From contig JAFYGI010000047.1 in assembly GCA_017543265.1 (NCBI GenBank), forward strand, positions 1 to 64,000: DNA of 64,000 nt. Reading direction: 5' to 3'. The translations under genes and the position numbers were made by a program. Each line of letters opens with the position of its first letter. Position 1 is the first letter of the stretch. Positions 1 to 9,531 of the stretch are shown one piece after another. The notes beneath the pieces are model-generated. The model saw only the letters and a list, made by a program, of their open reading frames with translations. It had not been told where the DNA came from and did not search any database. The DNA comes from Bacillota bacterium. GTDB taxonomy: Bacteria; Bacillota; Clostridia; Lachnospirales; CAG-274.

Positions 1-213
1 AAAAAGAAAATAAAAAATAAAAAAATTTTGAATAATTCTCTTGCGCCAAACGAAAAATTGGTTTATGATTGTATAGATTTGGTCCCGCAGTCCGTGGAAG
101 AACTGGCTGTACGCACGGGACTTGCCGCGGGCGAGCTGCAAAGCACGCTGGCCATTCTGGAGATAGAAGGCCATATACAGCGTTTAAGCGGCCAGCGGTA
201 TAAAAGAATTTGA
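1..213 (+). CDS. dprA: DNA processing protein DprA, C-terminal end (partial)
   Basis: The reading frame is open from the first base, so this is the 3' end of a gene that begins outside the window; the TTG at 28 is an internal leucine codon and not a start. The visible 70 residues begin with a lysine-rich linker and then form a small winged-helix domain (the stretch around SVEELAVRTGLAAGELQS is the helix-turn-helix, followed by a strand ending GHIQRLSGQRY). This is the DprA/Smf C-terminal winged-helix (DprA_WH) pattern, and dprA directly upstream of topA is a common Firmicutes arrangement. DprA loads RecA on incoming single-stranded DNA in transformation. The Rossmann domain is not in view, so the assignment rests on this tail and its neighbour topA. 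Confidence 0.8.
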   Translation, partial: KKKIKNKKILNNSLAPNEKLVYDCIDLVPQSVEELAVRTGLAAGELQSTLAILEIEGHIQRLSGQRYKRI

Positions 214-245
214 TGTTTTATTTCTAAGGGGGATATCATAGTATT

Positions 246-2342
246 ATGAGTAAATATCTTGTTATAGTGGAGTCACCCGCAAAGGCGAAGACTCTTAAAA
301 AATTTCTCGGCAGCAATTATAAGGTCGAGGCATCCGTGGGTCATGTAAGGGATCTGCCCAAAAGTGAACTGGGCATAAATATAGAAAACGATTTTGAGCC
401 CAAGTATATCACCATACGCGGCAAGGGCGAGCTGTTGGCAAAGCTCAGGAAAGAGGCCAAGGCGGCCGAAAAAGTATATCTGGCTACCGACCCCGACCGC
501 GAGGGCGAGGCAATAAGCTGGCATCTGCTTTTTGCACTTAAAATAGACCCGTCAAAGGCCTACAGGATCACCTTTAACGAGATAACAAAAACCGCGGTAA
601 AGCGCTCTATAAAAGAGGCACGCGAGATAGATATGGATCTTGTGGATGCCCAGCAGGCAAGACGTGCGCTTGACAGGATAGTGGGCTACAAGATAAGCCC
701 GCTGCTGTGGAGAAAGGTCAAAAAGGGTCTTTCCGCGGGACGTGTGCAGTCGGTCGCTCTGCGCCTTATCTGCGACAGGGACGAGGAGATAGAAAACTTT
801 GTCCCCGTGGAATACTGGAGCATCGAGGCCGACCTTAAGGCAGGACGCGGCAAGGCGTTAAAGGCTAAATTTTACGGCACAGACAAGGCCAAAACCGAGC
901 TTGGGTCAAAGGAAGACACCCAAAAGGTATTAAAGGCCGTAAAGGATAAGGCATTTAAGGTAACAAACGTAAAAACGGGCACACGCACCAAAAACCCCGT
1001 GCCGCCGTTTACCACAAGTACGCTCCAGCAGGAGGCATCAAAGCTTTTGGGCTATGCGGCGCAAAAGACCATGCGTATAGCGCAGATGCTCTATGAGGGT
1101 GTTGATATAGCGGGTGAGGGCACCGTGGGTCTGGTATCTTATATCCGTACCGACAGCGTGCGTATATCCGACGAGGCATACGAGGATGCAAAGGCATATA
1201 TCCTTGAAAACTTCGGCGAGGAAAACCTGCGCGAAAAGAGCCAGTACAAGACCGACAGCCGTGCACAGGATGCGCATGAGGCCATACGCCCCACATCCGC
1301 GGCAAGGGACCCCGAAAAAATAAAGGACAGCCTTTCAAGGGAGCAGTATAAGCTTTACAAGCTTATCTGGTCGCGCTTTATTGCAAGCCAGATGGCACCT
1401 GCGCAGTACAAGACCATGAGTGTCAAGCTTATGCCCGAGGGCACCGATTACGAGTTCAGGACATCGGGCAGTCTGCTGGAATTTGAGGGTTATCTTCTTG
1501 TTTACAAGAAAAACGAGGAGAAGGAGGAGGACGAGAGCAAGTCCATGCCCGAGGTAAAAGAGGGCGACAGCCTCAAGCTTGAAAAGCTGACGGATCAGCA
1601 GCATTTCACACAGCCGCCCGCAAGATATACGGAGGCTATGCTTATAAAAACGCTGGAGGATATCGGTGTAGGCCGCCCCAGCACATATGCGCCCACAATT
1701 ACCACGATACAGGCGCGAAATTACGTTACCAAGGAAAACAAGCTTTTCTATACGACAGAGCTTGGCGAGATAGTAAACCAGATAATAAAGGATAATTTTG
1801 ATGCCGTTATAAACATGGATTTCACCGCCGATATGGAGTCCGCGCTGGACAGGATAGAGGAAGGCGATATGGAGTGGAAGGATATTTTAAGAAACTTCTA
1901 TCCGCTTTTCTCCGACCTGCTCGAAGAGGCTGAGCAAAAGGTGGAAAACGTGGAGATAGCAGACGAGCAGACGGATGTTGTCTGCGAGGAATGCGGCAGA
2001 AACATGGTAATAAAGTACGGACGTTTCGGCAAATTCCTTGCCTGCCCCGGCTTCCCGGAGTGCAGGAATACAAAGCCGCTGTTTGAGGATGCGGGCGTTG
2101 CCTGCCCCAAGTGCGGCGGAAAGGTCTATATAAGAAAGACCAAAAAGGGAAGAAAGTATTACGGCTGCGAAAACAATCCGGAATGTGACCTTATGCTTTG
2201 GAACAAGCCAACAGGCAGCCTTTGCCCCAAGTGCGGCGGCGTGCTTGTGGAAAAGGGCACCAAAAACAGGCATATCGCCTGCACAAATCCGGAGTGCAGC
2301 TATACGGCGGAAATACCGGAGGAACTTCAGGAGAACGCATGA
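246..2342 (+). CDS. topA: DNA topoisomerase I (type IA)
   Basis: This 698-residue protein relaxes negatively supercoiled DNA by cutting one strand through a 5'-phosphotyrosine link. The TOPRIM domain opens the protein (YLVIVESPAKAKTL, with the acidic DPDREGE motif near residue 80). The catalytic tyrosine is Tyr299 in the motif YIRTDS. The C-terminus carries three four-cysteine zinc ribbons of the CxxC...C...C type between about residues 580 and 690. The length matches Firmicutes TopA. The ATG at 246 follows an AAGGGGG ribosome site. It sits 32 bases after dprA and is followed one base after its stop by the DUF402 gene, so the three probably share a transcript. Confidence 0.98.
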   Translation: MSKYLVIVESPAKAKTLKKFLGSNYKVEASVGHVRDLPKSELGINIENDFEPKYITIRGKGELLAKLRKEAKAAEKVYLATDPDREGEAISWHLLFALKIDPSKAYRITFNEITKTAVKRSIKEAREIDMDLVDAQQARRALDRIVGYKISPLLWRKVKKGLSAGRVQSVALRLICDRDEEIENFVPVEYWSIEADLKAGRGKALKAKFYGTDKAKTELGSKEDTQKVLKAVKDKAFKVTNVKTGTRTKNPVPPFTTSTLQQEASKLLGYAAQKTMRIAQMLYEGVDIAGEGTVGLVSYIRTDSVRISDEAYEDAKAYILENFGEENLREKSQYKTDSRAQDAHEAIRPTSAARDPEKIKDSLSREQYKLYKLIWSRFIASQMAPAQYKTMSVKLMPEGTDYEFRTSGSLLEFEGYLLVYKKNEEKEEDESKSMPEVKEGDSLKLEKLTDQQHFTQPPARYTEAMLIKTLEDIGVGRPSTYAPTITTIQARNYVTKENKLFYTTELGEIVNQIIKDNFDAVINMDFTADMESALDRIEEGDMEWKDILRNFYPLFSDLLEEAEQKVENVEIADEQTDVVCEECGRNMVIKYGRFGKFLACPGFPECRNTKPLFEDAGVACPKCGGKVYIRKTKKGRKYYGCENNPECDLMLWNKPTGSLCPKCGGVLVEKGTKNRHIACTNPECSYTAEIPEELQENA

Positions 2343-2343
2343 T

Positions 2344-2811
2344 ATGACAAAGCTATACCGAAGAAGATATATACCGGACGAAAAAATCTTGCTTAAAGAC
2401 GATATTATCGTCGAAGCAAGCGAAGAAAGGGTCGTTACAAAATGGAAGGTATTAAGCCCTGTGCATCCCTTTACGCACGGCGCATCCTGCTATTTTATAA
2501 AGGACGGGTTCAAGGTCAGCAAGTTTCTTGACGACAATGACGATCTTGTATACTGGTACTGCGATATTATCGAGACCGACCGCGACACCGCGGAGGACAG
2601 CTATACCTTCAACGATCTTTTGATAGATGTTATAATAGAAAAGGACGGCACCGTAAAGGTGGTGGATCTGGACGAGATCGCCGAGGCGCTTGAAAAAAAG
2701 ATACTTGACGAGGCAACGGTCATAAAGGCTGTAAGACGTGCGGGCAGACTGCTTGACATTATTTACGGCGGACGGTTTGACGAGTATAAAAAAATTGTAG
2801 AGCGGGTATGA
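2344..2811 (+). CDS. DUF402 family protein
   Basis: This 155-residue protein of the DUF402 fold has the typical acidic, tyrosine-rich core (DDNDDLVYWYCDI, TFNDLLIDVIIEKDG) and a helical C-terminus. Characterised relatives (YgaC/Ntdp group) are nucleoside tri- and diphosphate phosphatases, and other members are fused to RNA-binding domains; which activity applies here is unknown. The ATG at 2344 is chosen because it lies one base after the topA stop and has an AGGAG site inside the end of topA. A longer reading back to 2185 would overlap topA and encodes no family sequence. radC follows after three bases, so translational coupling is likely. Confidence 0.8.
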   Translation: MTKLYRRRYIPDEKILLKDDIIVEASEERVVTKWKVLSPVHPFTHGASCYFIKDGFKVSKFLDDNDDLVYWYCDIIETDRDTAEDSYTFNDLLIDVIIEKDGTVKVVDLDEIAEALEKKILDEATVIKAVRRAGRLLDIIYGGRFDEYKKIVERV

Positions 2812-2814
2812 TAA

Positions 2815-3498
2815 ATGAAAGCTAACAGCCATTCGGGGCACAGAGAGCGTATGCGCAGCCGTTATCTCAACGAGGGCGGCCTTGACAGCTTTGAGGATCA
2901 TCAGATACTGGAAATGCTGCTGTTTTACGCCATACCGCGCAGGGATACGAATGAACTGGCACACAAAATGATACGGGAGTTCGGCAGCTTAGAGGCACTG
3001 GTTAATTCGAGGGCCGAGGCAATAGCTGCCCGCACGGGCGTAAGCCTGAATACCGCTGTGCTCGTTTCGATGATAGGCAGTATACAAAAACGGCGCGGTT
3101 CGCTTGCAAGGCGGGGTATCTGCCTTAAAGAAAGGGAAGAAGTCAAAAAATACTGTATGCAGCTTTTCCGCGGTAGGCAGGAAGAGGTGCTGTATGTGTT
3201 GTGCCTTGACAAAAATATGCGCCTGATAGCTCCCGTTGAAGTGGCGGAGGGCGGCGATAAACAGGTATATGCCAGACTTAACCGCGTTTTGGCGCAGATA
3301 GGCACTATGGGTGCGGTGTATGCCATATGTACACATAACCACCCAAGCGGGACAAATACCTTTTCTGTCGATGACATCAGCTCGACAATAAAAATAAGGA
3401 CGGGTCTTGCACAGCACAACATAAAACTTATGGATCATATACTGGTCTGCGGCGACGAGGCCGTATCTTTATCGGAAACAAAAAAATTTAAGTTCTAA
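2815..3498 (+). CDS. radC: RadC-family JAB/MPN+ protein
   Basis: This is a RadC-family protein of 227 residues. An N-terminal helix-hairpin-helix-like region (GHRERMRSRY, FGSLEAL) is followed by the JAB1/MPN metalloprotease-like fold with its zinc motif HNHPSG...SVDD at about residues 174-187. Despite its name, RadC's cellular role is unresolved; the fold suggests a metal-dependent hydrolase, and a DNA-repair role was not upheld in several bacteria. All metal ligands are present. It starts three bases after the DUF402 gene and is followed by a small PspC gene with its own AAGGAGG site. Confidence 0.92.
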   Translation: MKANSHSGHRERMRSRYLNEGGLDSFEDHQILEMLLFYAIPRRDTNELAHKMIREFGSLEALVNSRAEAIAARTGVSLNTAVLVSMIGSIQKRRGSLARRGICLKEREEVKKYCMQLFRGRQEEVLYVLCLDKNMRLIAPVEVAEGGDKQVYARLNRVLAQIGTMGAVYAICTHNHPSGTNTFSVDDISSTIKIRTGLAQHNIKLMDHILVCGDEAVSLSETKKFKF

Positions 3499-3514
3499 TA
3501 AAGGAGGAAATATC

Positions 3515-3715
3515 ATGAAAAAGCTTTACAGGTCAAAAGATGCAATGATAGGCGGCGTTTGTGCCGGTATCGCCGAGTATCTCGGCATAGACAAAACGGT
3601 GGTAAGGGTGGGCTACGCCATTCTTACGCTTATAACCGGCGGGGTGCTGGGTATTCTTGCATATATTATCTGTATGTTTGTAATGCCGTTGGACGATGAT
3701 ATAATCGACGGCTGA
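3515..3715 (+). CDS. PspC-domain small membrane protein
   Basis: This 66-residue protein is nearly all PspC domain. It begins [25 protein letters not shown], a charged start plus the GVCAGIA signature, and ends in a hydrophobic segment (residues about 33-57) that should span the membrane. PspC proteins act in envelope-stress responses. In Firmicutes, stand-alone single-domain copies are common and their partner is usually unknown. The ATG at 3515 follows a perfect AAGGAGG. It lies between radC and glyS with short gaps and is probably in the same transcription unit. Confidence 0.9.
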   Translation: MKKLYRSKDAMIGGVCAGIAEYLGIDKTVVRVGYAILTLITGGVLGILAYIICMFVMPLDDDIIDG

Positions 3716-3740
3716 AATTTATAAAAAAGGAGAAACTAAA

Positions 3741-5123
3741 ATGGAAAAGACAATGGATAAGATCGTTGCGCTGGCAAAATCAAGGGGCTTTGTTTACGCA
3801 GGCTCCGAAATTTACGGCGGCCTTGCAAATACATGGGATTACGGCCCTCTCGGCGTGGAGCTTAAAAACAATGTCAAAAAGGCATGGTGGAGCAAGTTTG
3901 TACAGCAGAACCCCTCTAACGTGGGTGTTGACTGCGCTATACTCATGAACCCAGAGGTATGGGTGGCAAGCGGCCATGTAGGCGGCTTCAACGACCCTCT
4001 TATGGACTGCAAGGACTGTAAGGAGCGTTTCCGTGCCGACAACATAATCGAGGACTATATGAAGGCAAACGGCATTCAGGACAGTCCCGACGGCTGGACA
4101 AACGAGCAGATGACAAACTACATAAACGAAAAGAACATCCCCTGTCCGAGCTGCGGCGCACATAACTTTACCGATATACGTCAGTTCAACCTTATGTTCA
4201 AGACCCACGCAGGCGTTACCGAGGATGCAAAAAATGTTGTTTATATGCGTCCCGAGACTGCACAGGGCATATTTGTAAACTTTAAAAACGTACAGCGTAC
4301 CACAAGAAAGAAGATACCCTTCGGTATCGGTCAGATAGGCAAGTCCTTCCGCAACGAGATAACACCGGGTAACTTCACCTTCCGTACACGCGAGTTTGAG
4401 CAGATGGAGCTGGAATTCTTCTGCAAGCCCGGCACGGAGCTTGAATGGTTCAAATACTGGAAGGATTTCTGCTACAACTGGTTAAAGAGCCTTAATATCA
4501 ACGAGAAAAACCTTGTTATGCGCGACCACGAGCAGGCGGAGCTTGCACATTACAGCAACGCCACAACGGATATCGAGTATATGTTCCCCTTTGGCAAGGG
4601 CGAGCTTTGGGGCATTGCATCCAGAACGGACTTTGACCTTAAGGCGCATACCAACCACAGCGGCGAAACACTTGACTACTTCGACCCGACCACAAACGAA
4701 AAATATATCCCTTACTGCGTAGAGCCTTCGCTCGGCGCAGACCGTGTGACACTTGCCTTCCTTTGCGAGGCTTACGACGAGGAGGAGATAGAGGGCGGCG
4801 ACGTAAGGACCGTGCTTCATTTCCACCCCGCACTTGCGCCCATCAAGGCAGCCGTGCTTCCGCTGTCCAAAAAGCTTTCCGAGCAGGCAACGGAGGTTTA
4901 TGCTATGCTTTCCGAGGAGTTCAACTGCGAGTTTGACGATGCACAGAGCATCGGTAAGCGCTATCGCCGTCAGGACGAGATAGGTACGCCTTACTGCATT
5001 ACTTATGACTTTGAGTCCGCAGAGGACGGCGCAGTTACCGTCCGTGACAGAGACACCATGCAGCAGGAAAGAATTAAGATAGCCGACCTTAAAGACTACC
5101 TTAAGGACAAAATGAAATTTTAA
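3741..5123 (+). CDS. glyS: Glycine--tRNA ligase, homodimeric class II type
   Basis: This 460-residue class II aminoacyl-tRNA synthetase charges tRNA-Gly with glycine. It is the one-gene dimeric type (also called glyQS), not the separate alpha and beta chains of many bacteria. Visible class II motifs include [21 protein letters not shown] (motif 2 region) and [16 protein letters not shown] (motif 3), and a C-terminal anticodon-binding domain with [16 protein letters not shown]. The N-terminal insertion carries two CxxC pairs (DCKDC and CPSC) likely to bind zinc. A GGAG site precedes the ATG, and a strong hairpin terminator follows the stop. Confidence 0.97.
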   Translation: MEKTMDKIVALAKSRGFVYAGSEIYGGLANTWDYGPLGVELKNNVKKAWWSKFVQQNPSNVGVDCAILMNPEVWVASGHVGGFNDPLMDCKDCKERFRADNIIEDYMKANGIQDSPDGWTNEQMTNYINEKNIPCPSCGAHNFTDIRQFNLMFKTHAGVTEDAKNVVYMRPETAQGIFVNFKNVQRTTRKKIPFGIGQIGKSFRNEITPGNFTFRTREFEQMELEFFCKPGTELEWFKYWKDFCYNWLKSLNINEKNLVMRDHEQAELAHYSNATTDIEYMFPFGKGELWGIASRTDFDLKAHTNHSGETLDYFDPTTNEKYIPYCVEPSLGADRVTLAFLCEAYDEEEIEGGDVRTVLHFHPALAPIKAAVLPLSKKLSEQATEVYAMLSEEFNCEFDDAQSIGKRYRRQDEIGTPYCITYDFESAEDGAVTVRDRDTMQQERIKIADLKDYLKDKMKF

Positions 5124-5136
5124 AATATACACAACG

Positions 5137-5168
5137 GAGAGAACGTGTTCGGCGTTCTCTCTTTTTTT
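5137..5168 (+). terminator. Rho-independent terminator after glyS
   Basis: A perfect 9-base-pair stem (GAGAGAACG with CGTTCTCTC) has a 7-base loop and is followed by seven Ts. It starts 14 bases after the glyS stop and should end the topA-glyS transcript. Confidence 0.9.
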
Positions 5169-5287
5169 GCGGCGGCAAAATTTGGGCAAAAGTTTCGGGG
5201 TCGAAAAAAAGGATTTCTTGTATTTTTGGCGTATATTATAAATAGAGGTTCACGAACGGAAGCTTTAAAAGGAAGAAGGTGATGCCG

Positions 5288-6268
5288 ATGAACATAAGGG
5301 AACGAAATGAGGAAACGGAGTTGGCCATGCTGGCACCTTATGCGTGTATGAGCCGTTTCAGCAAGGGGCGCGAGACAGACGAGGAATTGTGCGATATGCG
5401 TACCTGTTTCCAGCGCGACAGGGACCGTATAATACACAGCAAGGCTTTCAGGCGGCTGATGCACAAAACTCAGGTATTTATATCGCCCGAAGGGGACCAT
5501 TACCGCACAAGGCTCACGCACACGCTTGAGGTGTCCCAGATAGCCAGGACTATCGCCGTTTCCTTAAAGCTTAACGAAGATCTGACCGAGGCAATAGCAT
5601 TGGGCCACGATCTCGGACATACACCTTTCGGCCACCTTGGCGAAGAGGATCTTGACAGGGTGGTGCCGGGCGGCTTTCATCATAACGAGCAGAGTGTAAG
5701 GGTGGTAAAGTACGTTGAAAAGGACGGAAAGGGCCTTAATCTTACCTATGAAGTTATGGACGGCATCCTTAACCACAGGGGTGCGTGTCTGCCGTATACG
5801 CTTGAGGGCAAAATAGTGCAGATATCCGATAAAATTGCATATATAAACCATGATATTGACGATGCGCTGCGCGCAGATATAATCTCGGAGGACGATATTC
5901 CGCGGAAATGTACGGATATTTTGGGCGAAACACCGCGTAAAAGAATAGATTTTCTAATTCGTGACATAGTAAATAACAGTATGGATAAGCCCGATATCAT
6001 TATGACACCGTATATTAAGGAGGCAATGTACGAGCTGCGCCGCTTCTTGTTTGACAATGTTTACAACGCAAAACAGCTTGCATTTGAAAGAAAAAAGTAC
6101 GGCAGCTGCCTCAGCCGCATTTACAGCTATTATCTGGAAAACTTCGATAAGGTGCCCGCGGAGTTTAAAAACAATGAGGGCATCACGCGCGAGCAGGCAA
6201 CGGCGGATTATACCGCAGGCATGACGGACAGATTTGCACTTAAATTATATGACGAATTGGGTTTGTAA
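5288..6268 (+). CDS. dgt: Deoxyguanosinetriphosphate triphosphohydrolase-like protein
   Basis: This 326-residue HD-domain phosphohydrolase is of the dGTPase type, which splits dNTPs to nucleosides and triphosphate. The family signature RDRIIHSKAFRRL.HKTQV is present around residues 46-65, then the metal site THTLEV and HDLGHTPFGH (the HD motif) followed by HHNEQS. All expected metal ligands are visible. Three candidate starts lie close together (GTG 5279, ATG 5282, ATG 5288). I chose 5288 because the family usually begins MNIRE and an AGAAGG site is eight bases upstream. It precedes dnaG, as in many Clostridia, with about 100 bases between. Confidence 0.93.
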   Translation: MNIRERNEETELAMLAPYACMSRFSKGRETDEELCDMRTCFQRDRDRIIHSKAFRRLMHKTQVFISPEGDHYRTRLTHTLEVSQIARTIAVSLKLNEDLTEAIALGHDLGHTPFGHLGEEDLDRVVPGGFHHNEQSVRVVKYVEKDGKGLNLTYEVMDGILNHRGACLPYTLEGKIVQISDKIAYINHDIDDALRADIISEDDIPRKCTDILGETPRKRIDFLIRDIVNNSMDKPDIIMTPYIKEAMYELRRFLFDNVYNAKQLAFERKKYGSCLSRIYSYYLENFDKVPAEFKNNEGITREQATADYTAGMTDRFALKLYDELGL

Positions 6269-6371
6269 AAAAATAAAAAAGGGTTTTTGACAATTCTGTC
6301 GAATTTAAAAAAAGACGGGTTTTCGTAAGATATTTTTTTAAGACAAATTTTGCGGGTCAAGAGGTGTGGAT

Positions 6372-8129
6372 ATGTTCTATTCCGACGAGGTGCTGATGGA
6401 TGTCAGGCTTGGCAACGATATCGTTGATGTGATAAGTGAATATGTCAAGCTTAAAAAAAGCGGGGCCAACTACTTTGGCCTGTGTCCGTTCCACAACGAA
6501 AAGACCGCATCGTTTTCCGTAAATCCCGAAAAACAGATCTACCGCTGCTTTGGCTGCGGTGCGGGCGGAAACGTATTCAAATTTATTCAGCAGAAGGAAA
6601 ACCTCAGCTTTCCGGAATCGGTAGAGTATCTGGCAAAGCGTATAAACTACCAATTGCCCCAAAAGCAGACAGACGAGGGTAAGCGCCGCTTGAAGCAGCA
6701 GCTGTATGACATACACAAAACAGCGGCAAGGTTTTATTATGACTGTCTTAACGCCGATATGGGCAGGGCTGCATCAAAATACCTCGACAAACGCGGTATA
6801 GAGCCAGGTATCAGAAAAAAATTCGGCCTTGGCTATTCGCCCGACAGTTGGAGTATGCTGTATGACCATTTGCTTGAAAAGGGCTTTGACACGGAGAGCA
6901 TACTTAAAAGCGGGCTGGTCAATGCAGGCAAAAGCGGCAAATATTACGACAATTTCAGGAACAGGCTCATGTTTCCGATAATAGACGTATACGGCAATAT
7001 AATTGCATTTGGCGCAAGGAAGCTGCGCGAGGAGGACTACGGCGGCAAGTACCTTAATTCCTCCGACACGGAGATATTCAATAAGGGTTACAACCTTTAC
7101 AATATCAACTATGCAAGGCTTGCGCGCAAGAATGAGCTGATAATAGTAGAGGGTTATATGGATGTTATAACCATGTACCAGGCGGGCTTTAAAAATGTTA
7201 TCGCCGCGCTGGGTACAGCCTTTACACGCAATCAGGCGGCTGCCATAGGCCGCTTTGCAAAAAATGTTACGGTTTTGTTTGACAGTGATGAGGCGGGCGT
7301 AAGCGCCGTGCTCAGGGCACTGCCCGTACTGCGTGATGCGGGGATATCCGCAAAGGTTCTTCAGGTGAGGGATGCAAAGGACCCCGATGAGTATATAAAA
7401 AGCTACGGCGCGGAGGCATTTGCAAAGCTTATGTCCACGTCGTCGGTAAATGCGACCATATTCAGGATAGAAACGGAAAAGAAAAAGTTCGACCTTGGCG
7501 ATACCGACGGCAAGATAGCATTTACAAATGCAGCGGTACACATACTGGCCGAGACCGAAAATCCCGTGGAGCTTGATATATACATCAAACGCATCGCAGA
7601 GGATATGGGTATCTCACGCGAGGCACTTTTAAAGGAAGTAAACAGGGTGCAGGGCGTGGAGAACGACAAAAAGGAAAACGTGGAATTAAGCCGAAGGGTG
7701 AAAAGCGTACAGGCAAACAACGCATTGGATGAAGCAAAAAGCGGCCTGCTCAACATAGTTGCATCGGACAAAAAAATGTACGAGCGTGTGGAGCGCGTAT
7801 TTGACAAAAAGGAATTTGCGGATGAGCTTTATATACGCCTTTACGAGATAATAGGCACTATGCATTCACAAAACAGGCCCGTGCACGAGGCTGATGTGGT
7901 AACATATCTGGAGGATGCGTCTGACGACCTGCAGTCGCAGGCAGCAAGGATATTTATGACACAGCTTAGCTGTGATACCGACGAACAGCGGTACAGGGCA
8001 TTGGCCGACGATCTTAAGATAATAAAAAACAGCTACATTGACAAACTGATGGAAGAGGCAGATGACGACCAGTTTTTGCAGCTTGTACAGCAGAAGAAAA
8101 ATGTAGACAACATAATCAAAGGCTTATAG
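6372..8129 (+). CDS. dnaG: DNA primase
   Basis: This 585-residue primase makes RNA primers at the replication fork. The CHC2 zinc-binding domain has Cys38, His41, Cys59 and Cys62. The TOPRIM catalytic core follows, with IIVEGYMDVI and the acidic LFDSDEAG motif. The C-terminus is the helicase-binding region, weakly conserved as usual. The start at 6372 (MFYSDEV) matches the family and is six bases from an AGAGGT site; the GTG at 6366 falls within the spacer. It is followed after 33 bases by the primary sigma factor gene, the classical macromolecular-synthesis arrangement. Confidence 0.97.
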   Translation: MFYSDEVLMDVRLGNDIVDVISEYVKLKKSGANYFGLCPFHNEKTASFSVNPEKQIYRCFGCGAGGNVFKFIQQKENLSFPESVEYLAKRINYQLPQKQTDEGKRRLKQQLYDIHKTAARFYYDCLNADMGRAASKYLDKRGIEPGIRKKFGLGYSPDSWSMLYDHLLEKGFDTESILKSGLVNAGKSGKYYDNFRNRLMFPIIDVYGNIIAFGARKLREEDYGGKYLNSSDTEIFNKGYNLYNINYARLARKNELIIVEGYMDVITMYQAGFKNVIAALGTAFTRNQAAAIGRFAKNVTVLFDSDEAGVSAVLRALPVLRDAGISAKVLQVRDAKDPDEYIKSYGAEAFAKLMSTSSVNATIFRIETEKKKFDLGDTDGKIAFTNAAVHILAETENPVELDIYIKRIAEDMGISREALLKEVNRVQGVENDKKENVELSRRVKSVQANNALDEAKSGLLNIVASDKKMYERVERVFDKKEFADELYIRLYEIIGTMHSQNRPVHEADVVTYLEDASDDLQSQAARIFMTQLSCDTDEQRYRALADDLKIIKNSYIDKLMEEADDDQFLQLVQQKKNVDNIIKGL

Positions 8130-8162
8130 GATGGGTACCTGTAGGCGGAAAGGGAGATAGTC

Positions 8163-9251
8163 TTGAAAGCTACAGAAGATATGACGACCATATTTGCCCA
8201 GCGTATGAAGGAGCTTCTTGCGCTGGCAAAGAAGAAAAAGAATGTTCTTGAATATAAGGAGATACTGGATTTCTTTTCGGATGTGGATCTGCAGCCGGAG
8301 CAGCTTGATAAGGTAGAGGAATTTCTGGAGAGCCAGGGTATTGACATACTCGGCGCGATAGAGCTTGAAGATGACGACGATGAAGACAAGGATCTGGACC
8401 TGTCCATCGCCGAGGCAAGTGTAAATACAGACGACCATATGCGTATGTATTTAAAGGAAATAGGCAAGGTACCGCTGCTCAGCGCGGAGGAAGAAACGGA
8501 GCTGGCAAAGAGAATAGAAGAGGGCGATGAGGCAGCCAAAAGCAGACTTGCAGAGGCAAACCTTCGTCTGGTGGTCAGCATAGCAAAGCGTTATGTTGGG
8601 CGCGGTATGCTTTTTCTGGACCTTATTCAGGAGGGAAATCTGGGACTTATAAAGGCCGTTGAAAAGTTTGACTATCGAAAAGGCTACAAATTTTCAACTT
8701 ATGCTACATGGTGGATCAGGCAGGCCATTACCAGGGCAATTGCCGATCAGGCGCGTACTATCCGTATCCCCGTACACATGGTGGAAACGATAAACAAGCT
8801 TATAAGGCTGTCACGTCAGCTGCTGCAGGAAAACGGACGCGAGCCCACCGACAAGGAGCTTGCGGAAAGTATGCAGATGTCGGAGGAAAAGGTGCGTGAG
8901 ATAAGAAAAATATCTCTTGAACCCGTTTCCCTCGAGACCCCTATCGGCGAGGAAGAGGACAGCCACCTTGGCGACTTTATCCCCGACGAGGATATCCCCG
9001 CCCCTGCGGAGGCGGCGGCATCGACACTGCTTAAGGAACAGCTTATGGATGTGCTCGATACACTTACCGACAGGGAGAAAAAGGTGCTCATGCTGCGCTT
9101 TGGCCTGAAGGACGGACGATCCAGAACACTTGAAGAAGTGGGCAAGGAATTTAAGGTAACGCGAGAGCGTATACGACAGATAGAGGCAAAGGCGCTGCGC
9201 AAATTAAGACACCCCAGCAGAAGCAAAAAGCTGAGAGATTATCTTGAGTGA
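8163..9251 (+). CDS. rpoD: RNA polymerase primary sigma factor (SigA/RpoD)
   Basis: This 362-residue sigma-70 factor directs RNA polymerase to housekeeping promoters. A short acidic region 1.1 (with [11 protein letters not shown]) comes first, then region 1.2/2 ([12 protein letters not shown], the core-binding and -10 recognition segment with [10 protein letters not shown]), region 3, and region 4 ([24 protein letters not shown]) for -35 recognition. The size equals other Firmicutes SigA proteins. The start is TTG 8163, six bases after AGGGAG; the next in-frame ATG (8181) lacks such a site. The TTGACA/TATAAT promoters visible elsewhere in the window fit this factor. Confidence 0.97.
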   Translation: MKATEDMTTIFAQRMKELLALAKKKKNVLEYKEILDFFSDVDLQPEQLDKVEEFLESQGIDILGAIELEDDDDEDKDLDLSIAEASVNTDDHMRMYLKEIGKVPLLSAEEETELAKRIEEGDEAAKSRLAEANLRLVVSIAKRYVGRGMLFLDLIQEGNLGLIKAVEKFDYRKGYKFSTYATWWIRQAITRAIADQARTIRIPVHMVETINKLIRLSRQLLQENGREPTDKELAESMQMSEEKVREIRKISLEPVSLETPIGEEEDSHLGDFIPDEDIPAPAEAAASTLLKEQLMDVLDTLTDREKKVLMLRFGLKDGRSRTLEEVGKEFKVTRERIRQIEAKALRKLRHPSRSKKLRDYLE

Positions 9252-9261
9252 GAATGTTTTG

Positions 9262-9290
9262 GGAGACCGCTTTTTAAGCGGTCTCCTTTA
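9262..9290 (+). terminator. Rho-independent terminator after rpoD
   Basis: An 11-base-pair stem (GGAGACCGCTT with AAGCGGTCTCC) closes a three-T loop and is followed by a short T-rich tail, 10 bases past the rpoD stop. Confidence 0.85.
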
Positions 9291-9531
9291 ATTATGTGCA
9301 TAATGCTTGCCAAAAATTTGCGGTTTTTTTGTTGTCCGCGTGCGTATTGATATATTGTCACAATTTTTGTAAAAAATAGTTTAAAATTTTTACAAAAAAA
9401 AGCTTTTAAATTTGGTGATTTTATAGTATAATGGAATATGTATAGGAATGTGCAGCCATATACACAAAAAGTGTCGGGAAGCATTTTTGTATATTTACTT
9501 GTGTTCACCATTATTTTATGAGGTATAAGGT

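Noticed and set aside
28-213. TTG at 28 as a start codon of a small protein
   Set aside because: The frame is open to the window edge and the content is the DprA winged-helix tail.
1009-1338. Antisense frames over topA
   Set aside because: They lie wholly inside a strongly conserved gene and show no protein-like pattern.
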